This document shows, piece after piece, positions 24,584 to 32,122 of a stretch of DNA of 35,696 bases. Source of the DNA: Betaproteobacteria bacterium (GTDB lineage: Bacteria; Pseudomonadota; Gammaproteobacteria; Burkholderiales; SG8-39); assembly GCA_007280315.1 (NCBI GenBank), contig QYQC01000086.1, positions 1-35,696 of the forward strand, in the 5' to 3' direction. The notes beneath the pieces were generated by a model. The model ran no database searches. It saw only the letters and a list, made by a program, of their open reading frames with translations, and was not told where the DNA came from. The position numbers and the translations under genes were made by a program. The first letter of the stretch is position 1. Each line of letters opens with the position of its first letter.

Positions 24584-24653
24584 CTATTAGCCCTGTGTCG
24601 CCCCAACTTTCGCCTGTGCGGGCAAGTCTTATTAATAAACAGGGCGATAATAG
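24584..24653. repeat. Spaced inverted repeat upstream of the kinase operon
   Basis: CTATTAGCCCTGT (24584-24596) is matched by the reverse complement of ACAGGGCGATAATAG (24639-24653), 13 paired positions with a 2-nt bulge, about 42 nt apart. It could be an operator pair or an RNA stem in the kinase leader. Confidence 0.5.
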
Positions 24654-24700
24654 TCATTCTTGCAGTTAAATATCAGATTAGTCAATTGTTTTTTGCTAAT

Positions 24701-24719
24701 TCGGGTGACATCCACCCGA
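24701..24719. repeat. Short perfect hairpin or operator dyad
   Basis: TCGGGTG-ACATC-CACCCGA is a 7-bp stem with a 5-nt loop in the AT-rich part of the gap. There is no T-tract after it on either strand, so it is not a standard terminator. Confidence 0.45.
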
Positions 24720-24779
24720 GCCAAAAGACGCGGTCTTCCAGTAGCGTCGGAAGAAATGCGCGCGGCGGAGTACACGCGA

Positions 24780-24829
24780 CTGCGGAAAGCGCCACCCGGG
24801 AGCAGCGTGATGTTCCCGGTTTTCCGCAG
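24780..24829. repeat. Long hairpin 1 (arm CTGCGGAAA)
   Basis: CTGCGGAAA pairs perfectly with TTTCCGCAG, enclosing a second 6-bp stem CCGGGA / TCCCGG with a 12-nt loop and a 7-nt one-sided internal loop. No T-tract follows, so it looks like structured RNA or a protein-binding palindrome rather than a terminator. Confidence 0.6.
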
Positions 24830-24846
24830 TAATAGGCGTTAGAAAT

Positions 24847-24875
24847 TGCGGAAACGGTCACGACCCTTTACCGCA
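24847..24875. repeat. Hairpin 2 with the same arm sequence
   Basis: TGCGGAAA pairs with TTT(A)CCGCA (one bulged A), enclosing GGT-CACG-ACC across a C-C mismatch. The outer arm repeats that of hairpin 1, which starts 66 nt earlier. Confidence 0.5.
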
Positions 24876-24974
24876 TGGCGCAACCGTTGCCATACCGGTG
24901 TCACAGGAAATCTGACCGGACTCCCGTCCGCTGCGCGCAGGAGCGAAGTGTGGCGCCTGCGTCGCCGCCCTGGA

Positions 24975-25895
24975 TCAGCTACCCAGTATCGTTCCAACGG
25001 GAATGCCTAGGTCGGCGGGCGAAACTTTCTTGCCGCTCGCCAGCTTGCCCTTGGCAACTTCGATCTGTCCACCCTGGCCGGTGATCAACATGCCGCCGGC
25101 GCTGATTGCCGTGACCTCGCCGATCTTTCCCCTGACCGCGCCGAAGGTGCGCACCGGGTTCTTTCTCGAGCCGAACAGCTGCAGCTTCTCCCCTTTGTGC
25201 GTTGTCCATGCGCCCGGCGCGGGGTCGCAGCCGCGGATCAGGTTATGAATATAATCGACGTGACTGGCCCAGTTGATCTTGGCTTCTGCCTCGCGGCACC
25301 AGCCCTCGTAGCTCGCCTCGGATTCGTCCTGCACCAGTTCCCTGTGCCGGCCAGCGACAACCAGGTCTGCTGCTTCCAGCATCGCTGCCACACCCATCGG
25401 AAACAAGCGATCGAAGTAGACCGTGCCGAGGGTGTCGTCATCGCTCAACGGTGTTCGTTTCTGCAGGATAACCGCGCCTTCGTCCAGGCCGTCGGAAGGG
25501 CGGAAAATGGTGAGGCCGGTTTCGGACTCGCCCTTGATCAGGGGCCAGTTGATCGACGATGGGCCGCGGAACCTGGGCAATAGCGATGGGTGATACTGGA
25601 TGGTGCCATGCGCCGGAATGCTGACGAACTCCTGCGGCGCGAACTGCAGCACGAACGCCATGATGCCAATGTCCGCCTTGGCCTCGGCGAGCGCCTGCGC
25701 CGCCTCGGGGGCGCGCAAGGATTTGAACTGGTAGACCCTTAGCCCCTTCTCCTCGGCCGCCGCGCGCAGCGCGTCAGGTCGTGCGCCCTCCTTCTCCGGT
25801 GCGCAGAATACCGCGGCAACCTCGTCGCCGCGCGCAAGAAATGCTTCCAGCACTGCCTTGCCAAAATCTTGCTGTCCGATGATCGCGATCTTCAT
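24975..25895 (-). CDS. Formyltransferase-fold protein of the 10-formyl-THF hydrolase type
   Basis: The 306-aa protein has an N-terminal formyltransferase domain (about 1-200) and a C-terminal OB-like domain (about 205-300). It resembles methionyl-tRNA formyltransferase in layout but matches the hydrolase domain of 10-formyl-THF dehydrogenase better: IQYHPSLLPRFRGPSSINW, then FRPSDGLDEGAVILQK, and a C-terminal half with IRGCDPAPGAW. The catalytic His and Asp are H102 and D138, spaced 36 as in that enzyme (H106/D142), and the tRNA-enzyme Asn is Gln100. Expected chemistry is therefore formyl transfer or hydrolysis on 10-formyl-THF, not proven. It follows oxc and frc on the same strand, so it may manage the formyl group made from oxalate. 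AAGGA lies 7-8 nt before the ATG. No signal peptide; cytoplasmic. Confidence 0.85.
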   Translation of the reverse strand: MKIAIIGQQDFGKAVLEAFLARGDEVAAVFCAPEKEGARPDALRAAAEEKGLRVYQFKSLRAPEAAQALAEAKADIGIMAFVLQFAPQEFVSIPAHGTIQYHPSLLPRFRGPSSINWPLIKGESETGLTIFRPSDGLDEGAVILQKRTPLSDDDTLGTVYFDRLFPMGVAAMLEAADLVVAGRHRELVQDESEASYEGWCREAEAKINWASHVDYIHNLIRGCDPAPGAWTTHKGEKLQLFGSRKNPVRTFGAVRGKIGEVTAISAGGMLITGQGGQIEVAKGKLASGKKVSPADLGIPVGTILGS

Positions 25896-25920
25896 ATCGT
25901 TCTTCCTTTTCAGCGAGATT

Positions 25921-25998
25921 TCAGTGAAGACTCACATATGCGCAAGCGAATGTTATGTCGGAACCAAAATCTTGCTGCCCGATGATTGCAATTCGCAT
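25921..25998 (-). pseudogene. Truncated duplicate of the formyltransferase N-terminus
   Basis: The ATG at 25998 opens a 25-codon frame, MRIAIIGQQDFGSDITFACAYVSLH. Its first 12 residues match MKIAIIGQQDFG of the intact gene 26 nt downstream, and the upstream AAAGGAC ribosome site is also similar to the intact one. After Gly12 the homology stops abruptly. This is a remnant of a tandem duplication, or of an older copy replaced by the present gene. It could still be translated as a short leader peptide. Confidence 0.75.
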
Positions 25999-26039
25999 GG
26001 TTTCGTCCTTTGCGGTGAACGGTTATCCTCGTACTGCGG

Positions 26040-27311
26040 CTATTTTGCCTTCTTCGGCGGTGCGCTGAAGGCGCCGGCGGTCTTGAGCGCCGCGACTCTT
26101 GCCGCGTCGTAGCCCAGCACCTCCTTCAGCACTTCGTCCGTATGCTCACCCAGCAGCGGCGAGCGCTCGATCTTCGCCGGCGACGCCGACAGCTTTATCG
26201 GCATGCCGACGTTCCACCACTTGCCGCGCTGCGGATGGTCAAGTTCGACCCACATGTCGCGGCCGCGGATATGCTCGTCGTTAGCAAGATCCTCGGTCGA
26301 CATGATCGGACCGCAGGGTACGTCGAGCGGATTCAGAATCGCCATGAACTCGCGTTTGGTGTGCTTCTCCGCGAATTTATTGATCAGGGTCCACATCAGC
26401 TGCTGATTCTTGCGCCGCTCGGCGATGCCGGCAAAGTGCGGGTCGGCCGCGAGATCGGGCATGCCGATGTCCGGACCGATGCGCTTGGCGAGCGCACCCC
26501 AAACCGCCTCCTGCACCACCACATAGCGCCAGTCGTGGGCGCCGGGCGGCTGGCAGTGGATCGCATTGCCGAGCGGGCCGCCGCCGGAGTCGTTGCCGGC
26601 GCGCGGCACTTCCCCCATGCCCTTGTAGGTGGGAACGGAATACTCGGTCAGCTCACCGCGCGTCAGTCGCTGATGGTCGCGGAACTTGACCCGGCACAGG
26701 TTCATCACACCGTCCATCATCGCCACCTCGACGTACTGCCCCTCGCCGGTACGGTTCGCCTGGTGCAGAGCCGCGAGCAATCCAATCGCCAGGTGCAGCC
26801 CGGTACCGGTGTCGCCGATCTGCGCACCGGTGACGAATGGGGGGCCATCGGGAATGCCGGTGGTGCTCATCGCCCCGCCCATCGCCTGCGCCACGTTTTC
26901 GTAAGCCTTGAATTCCGCGTAGGGCCCGCTGGAGCCGAAGCCCTTGATCGAACCCATCACGATACGCGGATTGATTTGGTGGATTTTCTCCCAGGTGAAA
27001 CCGAAGCGGTCAAGTACCCCCGGCCCGAAGTTCTCCATGATGATGTCGCATTTTTTCAGCAGATCGACGAACACCTCCTTGCCTTCGGCGGACTTCATGT
27101 TCACCGTGATCGAACGCTTGTTGCAGTTGAGCATGGTGAAATACAGGCTGTCGGCATTGGGCACGTCGCGCAGCTGGCCGCGGGTGGCATCACCCTGCGG
27201 GTTCTCGAACTTGATCACATCCGCCCCCATCCACGCCAGCAATTGCGAGCAGGTGGGACCTGCCTGCACATGCGTCATGTCGAGTATGCGAACTCCCTTG
27301 AGTGCTTCCAT
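26040..27311 (-). CDS. frc: Formyl-CoA:oxalate CoA-transferase
   Basis: This is a 423-aa class III CoA-transferase, the length of Oxalobacter FRC (428 aa). Motifs are LDMTHVQAGPTCSQLLAW at the N-terminus, with the Gln near position 17 that orders the active site, IENFGPG-like IMENFGPGVLDRFGF, and QIGDTGTGLHLAIG with the catalytic Asp at D167 (D169 in Oxalobacter). A Gly-rich loop SGGGPLG sits where FRC has its mobile tetraglycine loop. It transfers CoA from formyl-CoA to oxalate, giving formate and oxalyl-CoA for the decarboxylase. It is cytoplasmic. Oxc is 65 nt upstream and the formyltransferase downstream, so the set is probably one transcript. GGGAG lies about 9 nt before the ATG. The symbol rests on family motifs and the oxc neighbour. 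Confidence 0.93.
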   Translation of the reverse strand: MEALKGVRILDMTHVQAGPTCSQLLAWMGADVIKFENPQGDATRGQLRDVPNADSLYFTMLNCNKRSITVNMKSAEGKEVFVDLLKKCDIIMENFGPGVLDRFGFTWEKIHQINPRIVMGSIKGFGSSGPYAEFKAYENVAQAMGGAMSTTGIPDGPPFVTGAQIGDTGTGLHLAIGLLAALHQANRTGEGQYVEVAMMDGVMNLCRVKFRDHQRLTRGELTEYSVPTYKGMGEVPRAGNDSGGGPLGNAIHCQPPGAHDWRYVVVQEAVWGALAKRIGPDIGMPDLAADPHFAGIAERRKNQQLMWTLINKFAEKHTKREFMAILNPLDVPCGPIMSTEDLANDEHIRGRDMWVELDHPQRGKWWNVGMPIKLSASPAKIERSPLLGEHTDEVLKEVLGYDAARVAALKTAGAFSAPPKKAK

Positions 27312-27376
27312 GTTGCCGATCTCCCAAAATTTTTGCGGCAGACGAAAGGCTGCTTGCCCCCGACCTGCCGCGCTGG

Positions 27377-29116
27377 TTACTTTTTCTTTGCGCTTTGCGG
27401 ATTCAGGCTCGTTATGCGACCGCTTTCGGTGCCGGCAGTTTCATCAATGACGGCGTTGACGAGCGTGGGTTTTCGCGAACGAATGGCCTGTTCCACGGCG
27501 TTTCGCAACTCGAGCGGTGTCGTGGCGTGCACGCCCACGCCGCCGAAAGCTTCCATCAACTTGTCATAGCGGGCACCCTTGACGAACACAGTGGGTGCAA
27601 CGTCTGAGCCCCCAGTCGGATTGACGTCGGTGCCGCCGTAGACGCCGTTATTGTTAAGGATGACCACGCACACCGGCAGATTGTAACGGCACAGCGTTTC
27701 GACTTCCATGCCGGAAAAGCCGAAGGCGCTGTCGCCCTCGATCGCGATCACCGGCTGGCGGCTGACCACGGCCGCCGCGACCGCAAAGCCCATGCCGATG
27801 CCCATGATGCCCCAGGTTCCGACGTCCAGGCGTTTGCGCGGCAGGTACATGTCGACGATGCTGCGGGTGAAATCCAGCGCGTTGGCGCCCTCGTTGACCA
27901 GGATCGCGTCCGGGTTGGCCTTGATGATGTCGCGCACTACGTTCAGCGCGCTGTGAAAATTCATCGGCGTCGGATTGCGCGCCAGGGTCTCGGCCATTTT
28001 GGCGAGATTCTTGTTCTTGCGCTCGGCGATCGCTGCGGTCCACTCAGCCGGCGGCTTGGCCCAGTTGGAGCTAATGCCGGCAAGCAACGCCGACACGCAG
28101 GAACCGATGTCGCCTACCAGCGGCGCATCGATGCGCACATTGCTGTCCATCTCGGTGGCAGCAATGTCGATCTGGATGAACTTCTGCCGGCCCCAGGTCT
28201 TATGCTCTTTGCCGCCCCAGGTCTTCCCCTTGCCGTGGGACAGCAGCCAGTTCAGGCGCGCGCCGATCAGCATCACCACATCGGCGCCGGGCAGCACATA
28301 GGAGCGCGCGGCGGCGGCAGACTGTTCGTGCGTATCGGGCAGCAGGCCCTTGGCCATGGACATGGGCAGATAAGGGATGCCGGTGCGCTCGATGAGGGTG
28401 CGGATGTCTGCGTCCGCCTGAGCGTACGCGGCCCCTTTACCCAACACAATGAGCGGACGCTTGGCGCTCTTGAGCAATTCCAGCGCACGCTGAACCGCGT
28501 CCTCGGCCGGGATCTGGCGCGGCGCAGGATCGACTACTTTGATCAGCGATTTCCTGCCGGCTTCCGCCTCCATGGTCTGCGCAAACAATTTGGCCGGCAG
28601 GTCAAGATACACCCCGCCCGGGCGGCCGGATACGGCGGCTCGTATGGCGCGCGCGATACCGACGCCGATGTCTTCGGCGTGCAGTACGCGGAACGCGGCC
28701 TTACACAGTGGCTTGGCAATGGCCAACTGGTCCATCTCCTCGTAGTCGCCCTGCTGCAGGTCGACGATCTCGCGCTCGCTGGAGCCGCTGACGAGGATCA
28801 TGGGAAAGCAATTGGTGGTGGCGTTCGACAGCGCGGTGAGGCCGTTGAGGAATCCGGGGGCGGATACCGTCAGGCAGATGCCGGGCTTTTGCGTCATGAA
28901 GCCGGCGATGGCGGCGGCGTTACCGGCGTTCTGCTCATGGCGGAACGAAATCACGCGCATGCCTTCGGCTTGTGCCTTGCGCGCAAAGTCGGTGATCGGG
29001 ATCCCTGGCAGACCGAAAATAGTATCGATGCCGTTTAGCTTGAGCGCATCGATGACCAGGTGAAAGCCGTCAGTCACATCCTGTGATTGAGCGACTTGCG
29101 CTTCAACGGTTCCCAT
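27377..29116 (-). CDS. oxc: Oxalyl-CoA decarboxylase (ThDP-dependent)
   Basis: The 579-aa protein is a full-length ThDP decarboxylase. The N-terminal PYR domain has the proton-relay Glu in FRHEQNAG (E61, equivalent to E56 in Oxalobacter OXC) and [12 protein letters not shown]. The middle domain follows, and the C-terminal PP domain has the ThDP/Mg motif GDSAFGFSG through VVILNNNG (D462 region). [12 protein letters not shown] and the [11 protein letters not shown] loop fit oxalyl-CoA decarboxylases rather than acetolactate synthases. It turns oxalyl-CoA into formyl-CoA and CO2. It is the first gene of the oxc-frc-formyltransferase unit, with AGGAGA 5 nt before the ATG. An Fnr-type dyad centred around -42 to -46 relative to a plausible start suggests activation by the divergent Crp/Fnr-type regulator. 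Confidence 0.95.
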   Translation of the reverse strand: MGTVEAQVAQSQDVTDGFHLVIDALKLNGIDTIFGLPGIPITDFARKAQAEGMRVISFRHEQNAGNAAAIAGFMTQKPGICLTVSAPGFLNGLTALSNATTNCFPMILVSGSSEREIVDLQQGDYEEMDQLAIAKPLCKAAFRVLHAEDIGVGIARAIRAAVSGRPGGVYLDLPAKLFAQTMEAEAGRKSLIKVVDPAPRQIPAEDAVQRALELLKSAKRPLIVLGKGAAYAQADADIRTLIERTGIPYLPMSMAKGLLPDTHEQSAAAARSYVLPGADVVMLIGARLNWLLSHGKGKTWGGKEHKTWGRQKFIQIDIAATEMDSNVRIDAPLVGDIGSCVSALLAGISSNWAKPPAEWTAAIAERKNKNLAKMAETLARNPTPMNFHSALNVVRDIIKANPDAILVNEGANALDFTRSIVDMYLPRKRLDVGTWGIMGIGMGFAVAAAVVSRQPVIAIEGDSAFGFSGMEVETLCRYNLPVCVVILNNNGVYGGTDVNPTGGSDVAPTVFVKGARYDKLMEAFGGVGVHATTPLELRNAVEQAIRSRKPTLVNAVIDETAGTESGRITSLNPQSAKKK

Positions 29117-29213
29117 GCTGTTCTCCTGGATGTTGGCGTGGCCACGGCACTCGCTCGCCGCCGCGCCGGATTAAAAATATCGGCGCCGCTGGATACGCCG
29201 GCACCTGGCAACG

Positions 29214-29219
29214 TCTATA
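29214..29219 (-). promoter_or_regulatory. Candidate -10 element of the oxc promoter
   Basis: TATAGA (or TAGTAT three bases upstream) on the minus strand, about 100 nt before the oxc ATG. Either hexamer puts the Fnr-type dyad at about -42 to -46, near class II activator geometry. No -35 match is needed in that arrangement. Confidence 0.45.
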
Positions 29220-29245
29220 CTAAGAAATCCGTGCGCCTGTGCACC

Positions 29246-29259
29246 TTGACTGAGGTCAA
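29246..29259. promoter_or_regulatory. Crp/Fnr-type operator between oxc and the regulator
   Basis: TTGAC-TGAG-GTCAA is a perfect dyad of the Fnr/Nnr type (TTGAN-N4-NTCAA). It lies 46 nt before the regulator start and 130 nt before the oxc start, so it may activate oxc and autoregulate the regulator. Confidence 0.7.
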
Positions 29260-29304
29260 TGATTTCATTTTTAGTTCGCGCCGGAATCCCCTTCGGATGA
29301 CTCA

Positions 29305-29910
29305 ATGCCGCCCATCGCTACCCATTCGCAACGCAACACGATCCGCCTGCAATTGAGGCAATGTCTGGTGCTGAAGGACCTTCAGCCGCACGCCTGGGTG
29401 GAACTCGAATCGCTGCTGGAAATTGCCGACTTCGGCAAGAGCGATCAGCTGGTGAATCAAGGCCACGGCGCGATGGAGCAGTTTTTCATTCTTGAGGGCA
29501 TCCTCAAGCGCGTGGTCAGCGACCCGAAAGGCAAGGAAATGATCCTGCGCTTTGCCGCGGAATCCGACATGGATACGTCTTACGCCGCCTGGCGCCTGCG
29601 TACGCCGATGCCCTACAGCATTGTCGCCGTGACCAAGGTGCGCGTGGCCAAACTGTCGATGCTGCAATGGGTCGGATTTCTCGATCGTCACGCGGATGTA
29701 AAGGCGCTGTTCGAATATGAGGTTATGAGCCTCATGTCCGAAGTCATGGCGCACACCATCACCCTGCATCTGCTCGACGCGCCCGGGCGCCTGTCGCGCT
29801 TCAAACGCAAGCATGCGGAGCTGCTCGCGCGCATACCGAAAAAAGAGCTGGCATCCTATCTCAACCTCACGCCGGAAACGCTTTCCCGCCTCAAACAGAA
29901 AAAACGGTGA
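29305..29910 (+). CDS. Crp/Fnr-family transcriptional regulator, short form
   Basis: The 201-aa protein has a cNMP-type sensor barrel (about 20-110; FGKSDQLVNQGHGAMEQFFI), a dimerisation helix, and a C-terminal helix-turn-helix (about 178-198; ELASYLNLTPETLSRLKQ). It stops a few residues after the recognition helix, as do short Crp/Fnr members with SRxRK-type endings. The phosphate-binding cassette is not that of CRP: FAAESDMDTSYAAWRL lacks the Glu and Arg that bind cAMP. Only one Cys is visible, so an Fnr-type 4Fe-4S cluster is not possible. Its ligand is thus unknown and may be an oxalate-pathway metabolite (inference). It is divergent from oxc with the Fnr-type dyad between, and convergent with tctA. 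The ATG at 29305 has GGA 7 nt upstream. Confidence 0.88.
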   Translation: MPPIATHSQRNTIRLQLRQCLVLKDLQPHAWVELESLLEIADFGKSDQLVNQGHGAMEQFFILEGILKRVVSDPKGKEMILRFAAESDMDTSYAAWRLRTPMPYSIVAVTKVRVAKLSMLQWVGFLDRHADVKALFEYEVMSLMSEVMAHTITLHLLDAPGRLSRFKRKHAELLARIPKKELASYLNLTPETLSRLKQKKR

Positions 29911-29951
29911 TCGGCGCGGGGCGAGTACAAATTCGTTGCCGCTTATCCGTC

Positions 29952-31451
29952 TCAGGCCAAGGACTTCCTGACCGCCGTCCATAGCGCCGATAGCAGCGGC
30001 CACAGCAGCAGCGCCAGAGCCAAGCCGGTGATCGAACCAACCAGTGGGTTGGCGAACAGGATGCGCATGTCACCCTGCGACATCAGCATCGACTGGCGGA
30101 ACGAATCCTCGGCCCGATCGCCCAGCACCAGCGCCAGCACCAGCGGCGCCAGCGGGTAGTCGAGTTTCTTGAACACGTAGCCGATGAAGCCGAATATCAC
30201 CATGAGCCAGACATCGAACATGGAATTGTGCACGGTAAAGGCGCCGATGGCGCAGATCACCAGAATAACCGGCGCGATGATCGAGAACGGAATGCGCAAT
30301 ATCGCCGCAAACAGCGGCACACAGGTCAGCACCACGATCAGCCCGGCGATGTTCCCCAGATACATGCTGGCGATCAACCCCCAGACGAAGTCCTTTTGCT
30401 CGACGAACAACAGCGGCCCCGGTTGCAATCCCCAGATGAGCAACCCGCCCAGCAGCACCGCGGCGGTGGGCGAGCCGGGAATGCCCAGCGTAAGCATCGG
30501 TAGCAGCGCCGAAGTTCCGGCTGCATGCGCCGCGGTTTCCGGTGCGACCACGCCCTCTACTTCTCCGGTGCCGAACCTGTCTCCCGTGGCGGAAAATCGC
30601 TTGGCCACGCCGTAACTCATGAACGAAGCCGGCGTGGCGCCGCCGGGCACGATACCCATGAAACAACCCACCGCGGCGGAGCGTATCGACGTCGCCCAGT
30701 AGCGCGGCAGTTCCTTCCACGTCTCCAATACGACTTTCGCGTTCATTTTCGCCTGGACGCCCTTGAATGCCAGGCCTTCCTCCATGGTTTGCAGGATTTC
30801 GCCGATGCCGAACAGACCGATCACTGCAATCAGGAAATCGAAACCCTTGAGCAGTTCGGTGTGGCCGAAGGTGAGGCGCAACGTGCCGGTGACCGTATCC
30901 AGGCCGACTGCAGCCAGCGCGAAACCGGCCATCATCGAGGCCACGGTCTTGAACGCGGCGCCCTTGCTCATGCCGACAAATGCGCAGAAGGTGAGCAGAT
31001 ACACCGAAAAGAATTCCGGCGGCCCGAACTCCAGCGCGAAGCTCGCCACCACCGGCGACAGGAAGGTGATCATCACCACCGCGATCAGCGCGCCGATGAA
31101 GGAGGACGTGAACGCGGCGGTGAGCGCGCTGCCGGCGCGCCCCTTTTGCGCCAGCGGATAACCGTCGAATGTGGTCGCCACCGACCAGGGCTCGCCCGGT
31201 ATGTTGAACAGGATCGAGGTAATCGCGCCGCCGAACAACGCGCCCCAGTAGATGCAGGACAGCATGATGATGCCCGAGGTCGGCGGCATGGTGAAGGTCA
31301 GCGGCAGCAGGATGGCGACGCCGTTGGCACCGCCGAGCCCGGGCAGCACCCCGATCACCACGCCCAGCACGACGCCGATGAACATCAGCATCAGATTGTA
31401 GGCCGATAGCGCGACCGAGAAACCGTGCATCAGCGAACTGATTTCCGCCAC
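29952..31451 (-). CDS. tctA: Tripartite tricarboxylate transporter large permease TctA
   Basis: The 499-aa protein is a typical TctA permease with about 11-12 membrane helices. Family landmarks are VVIGVLPGLGGANGVAILLP near residue 35, IYWGALFGGAITSILFNIPG at about 70-90 and TLGIPGSPTAAVLLGGLLIWG in the second half; the two PGLGG/IPGSP loops are thought to form the substrate path. It sits in the inner membrane and works with TctB and the binding protein TctC in ion-coupled uptake of carboxylates. The start is GTG at 31451 with GGGAG 7 nt upstream. It is the last gene of tctCBA, 85 nt after tctB. The adjacent oxalate genes make oxalate or a related acid the favoured substrate (inference). It converges with the regulator gene. 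Confidence 0.95.
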   Translation of the reverse strand: MAEISSLMHGFSVALSAYNLMLMFIGVVLGVVIGVLPGLGGANGVAILLPLTFTMPPTSGIIMLSCIYWGALFGGAITSILFNIPGEPWSVATTFDGYPLAQKGRAGSALTAAFTSSFIGALIAVVMITFLSPVVASFALEFGPPEFFSVYLLTFCAFVGMSKGAAFKTVASMMAGFALAAVGLDTVTGTLRLTFGHTELLKGFDFLIAVIGLFGIGEILQTMEEGLAFKGVQAKMNAKVVLETWKELPRYWATSIRSAAVGCFMGIVPGGATPASFMSYGVAKRFSATGDRFGTGEVEGVVAPETAAHAAGTSALLPMLTLGIPGSPTAAVLLGGLLIWGLQPGPLLFVEQKDFVWGLIASMYLGNIAGLIVVLTCVPLFAAILRIPFSIIAPVILVICAIGAFTVHNSMFDVWLMVIFGFIGYVFKKLDYPLAPLVLALVLGDRAEDSFRQSMLMSQGDMRILFANPLVGSITGLALALLLWPLLSALWTAVRKSLA

Positions 31452-31536
31452 TCTTTGCTCCCTCAGTTATTTACGGGCATCGCCGAAAGCCGGACCGCGC
31501 AACGAAGCGGAACTACCTGGATTCACGGCCATTTCC

Positions 31537-32046
31537 TCAATTCAGGCCGATCAGGGCTTCAATCGGACCTTTGGGCAGCGGCACATGGAACCAGATCTCG
31601 AACATCAAAAAAAATGCCACGCTTACGCCGCAGCCGACCAGCACCGACCTGAGCCAGCCGTATTTGCCGAGCCACATCATGAACACGGCGATGAACAGGG
31701 TCGATGCCGCGTAGATGCCGAGAAACTGGATCACCAGCACGTAAAACAAGGTGGGGATGGCCACGCTCAACACCAGCTTGAGTTGTTCCGCGGAAACGAA
31801 CGATTCGCCTTCCGCGGCTTTTACGCGCAAGGCGAGGACGACGTTGATCAGGCTGGCGAAGCAGATAATCAGACCGACATAGAACGGAAAATAACCCGAC
31901 TGGGGTCCGTCCTCGGCCCATTTCGCGCCGAGGCGGTGGCTGTCCCATGCGACCAGCAGACCAAAGGCGAAAAAAATCAGCGCCACCAACACGTCCATGG
32001 TTTTCAAAGACACAACCGAGCGGCTGCCGCCGTTCCCGTCGGACAT
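31537..32046 (-). CDS. tctB: Tripartite tricarboxylate transporter small subunit TctB
   Basis: The ATG at 32046 (MSDGNGGSRSV) has AGGAG upstream and replaces the longer track start. Length is 169 aa. Four membrane helices are visible (DVLVALIFFAFGLLVAW, FYVGLIICFASLINVVLAL, VLSVAIPTLFYVLVIQFLGI, VLVGCGVSVAFFLMFEIWF), the usual TctB topology, and a GPQSGYFPFY loop after the first helix is a family landmark. Sequence conservation in TctB is low, so the identification also uses its place between tctC and tctA. It assembles with TctA in the inner membrane. A 76-nt gap with a strong hairpin separates it from tctC. Confidence 0.92.
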   Translation of the reverse strand: MSDGNGGSRSVVSLKTMDVLVALIFFAFGLLVAWDSHRLGAKWAEDGPQSGYFPFYVGLIICFASLINVVLALRVKAAEGESFVSAEQLKLVLSVAIPTLFYVLVIQFLGIYAASTLFIAVFMMWLGKYGWLRSVLVGCGVSVAFFLMFEIWFHVPLPKGPIEALIGLN

Positions 32047-32084
32047 TGTTACGCTCCTGCCATAGAAGTTTCGGAATGCCGCTG

Positions 32085-32116
32085 GCGCGGAGCCCGTCAA
32101 TATTCGGGATCCGCGC
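32085..32116 (-). promoter_or_regulatory. Hairpin between tctC and tctB
   Basis: GCGCGGA-T-CCCG pairs with CGGG-C-TCCGCGC (11 bp, one mismatch, 8-nt AT-rich loop) just 6 nt past the tctC stop. Hairpins at this place in binding-protein operons often protect the upstream mRNA, so that the binding protein is made in excess over the permease. There is no T-tract, so full termination is unlikely. Confidence 0.6.
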
Positions 32117-32122
32117 AACGAA

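Larger units (their letters stand above)
24406..24974. other. 569-nt intergenic region with several dyads, no convincing gene
   Basis: This gap lies between the kinase start and the end of the formyltransferase gene. It should hold the kinase operon promoter and the 3' region of the oxalate transcript. Its centre (24620-24700) is AT-rich compared with the rest of the window. A minus-strand TTGACT occurs at about 24680 but without a well-placed -10. ORFs at 24497-24832 and 24660-24842 have no recognisable family, no good ribosome site and odd composition, so I do not call them. Listed separately below are two inverted repeats and two hairpins sharing one arm sequence. Confidence 0.6.

Noticed and set aside
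24497-24832. 111-aa plus-strand ORF in the large gap
   Set aside because: No ribosome site, no family, and it runs through the dyads and hairpin; not supported as a gene.
24660-24880. c-di-GMP (GEMM) riboswitch in the kinase leader region
   Set aside because: The hairpins do not match the GEMM core, and the hairpin-rich part lies on the far side of the likely promoter.
24975-25895. Calling this gene fmt (methionyl-tRNA formyltransferase)
   Set aside because: The Asn of the tRNA enzyme is Gln, the motifs fit the 10-formyl-THF hydrolase type better, and the neighbours are oxalate genes rather than def.
26142-27569. 475-aa plus-strand ORF
   Set aside because: Antisense to frc and the end of oxc; His/Arg-rich shadow composition.
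29302-30003. 233-aa minus-strand ORF
   Set aside because: Antisense to the Crp/Fnr-type regulator, which has a clear helix-turn-helix; also overlaps the tctA end.
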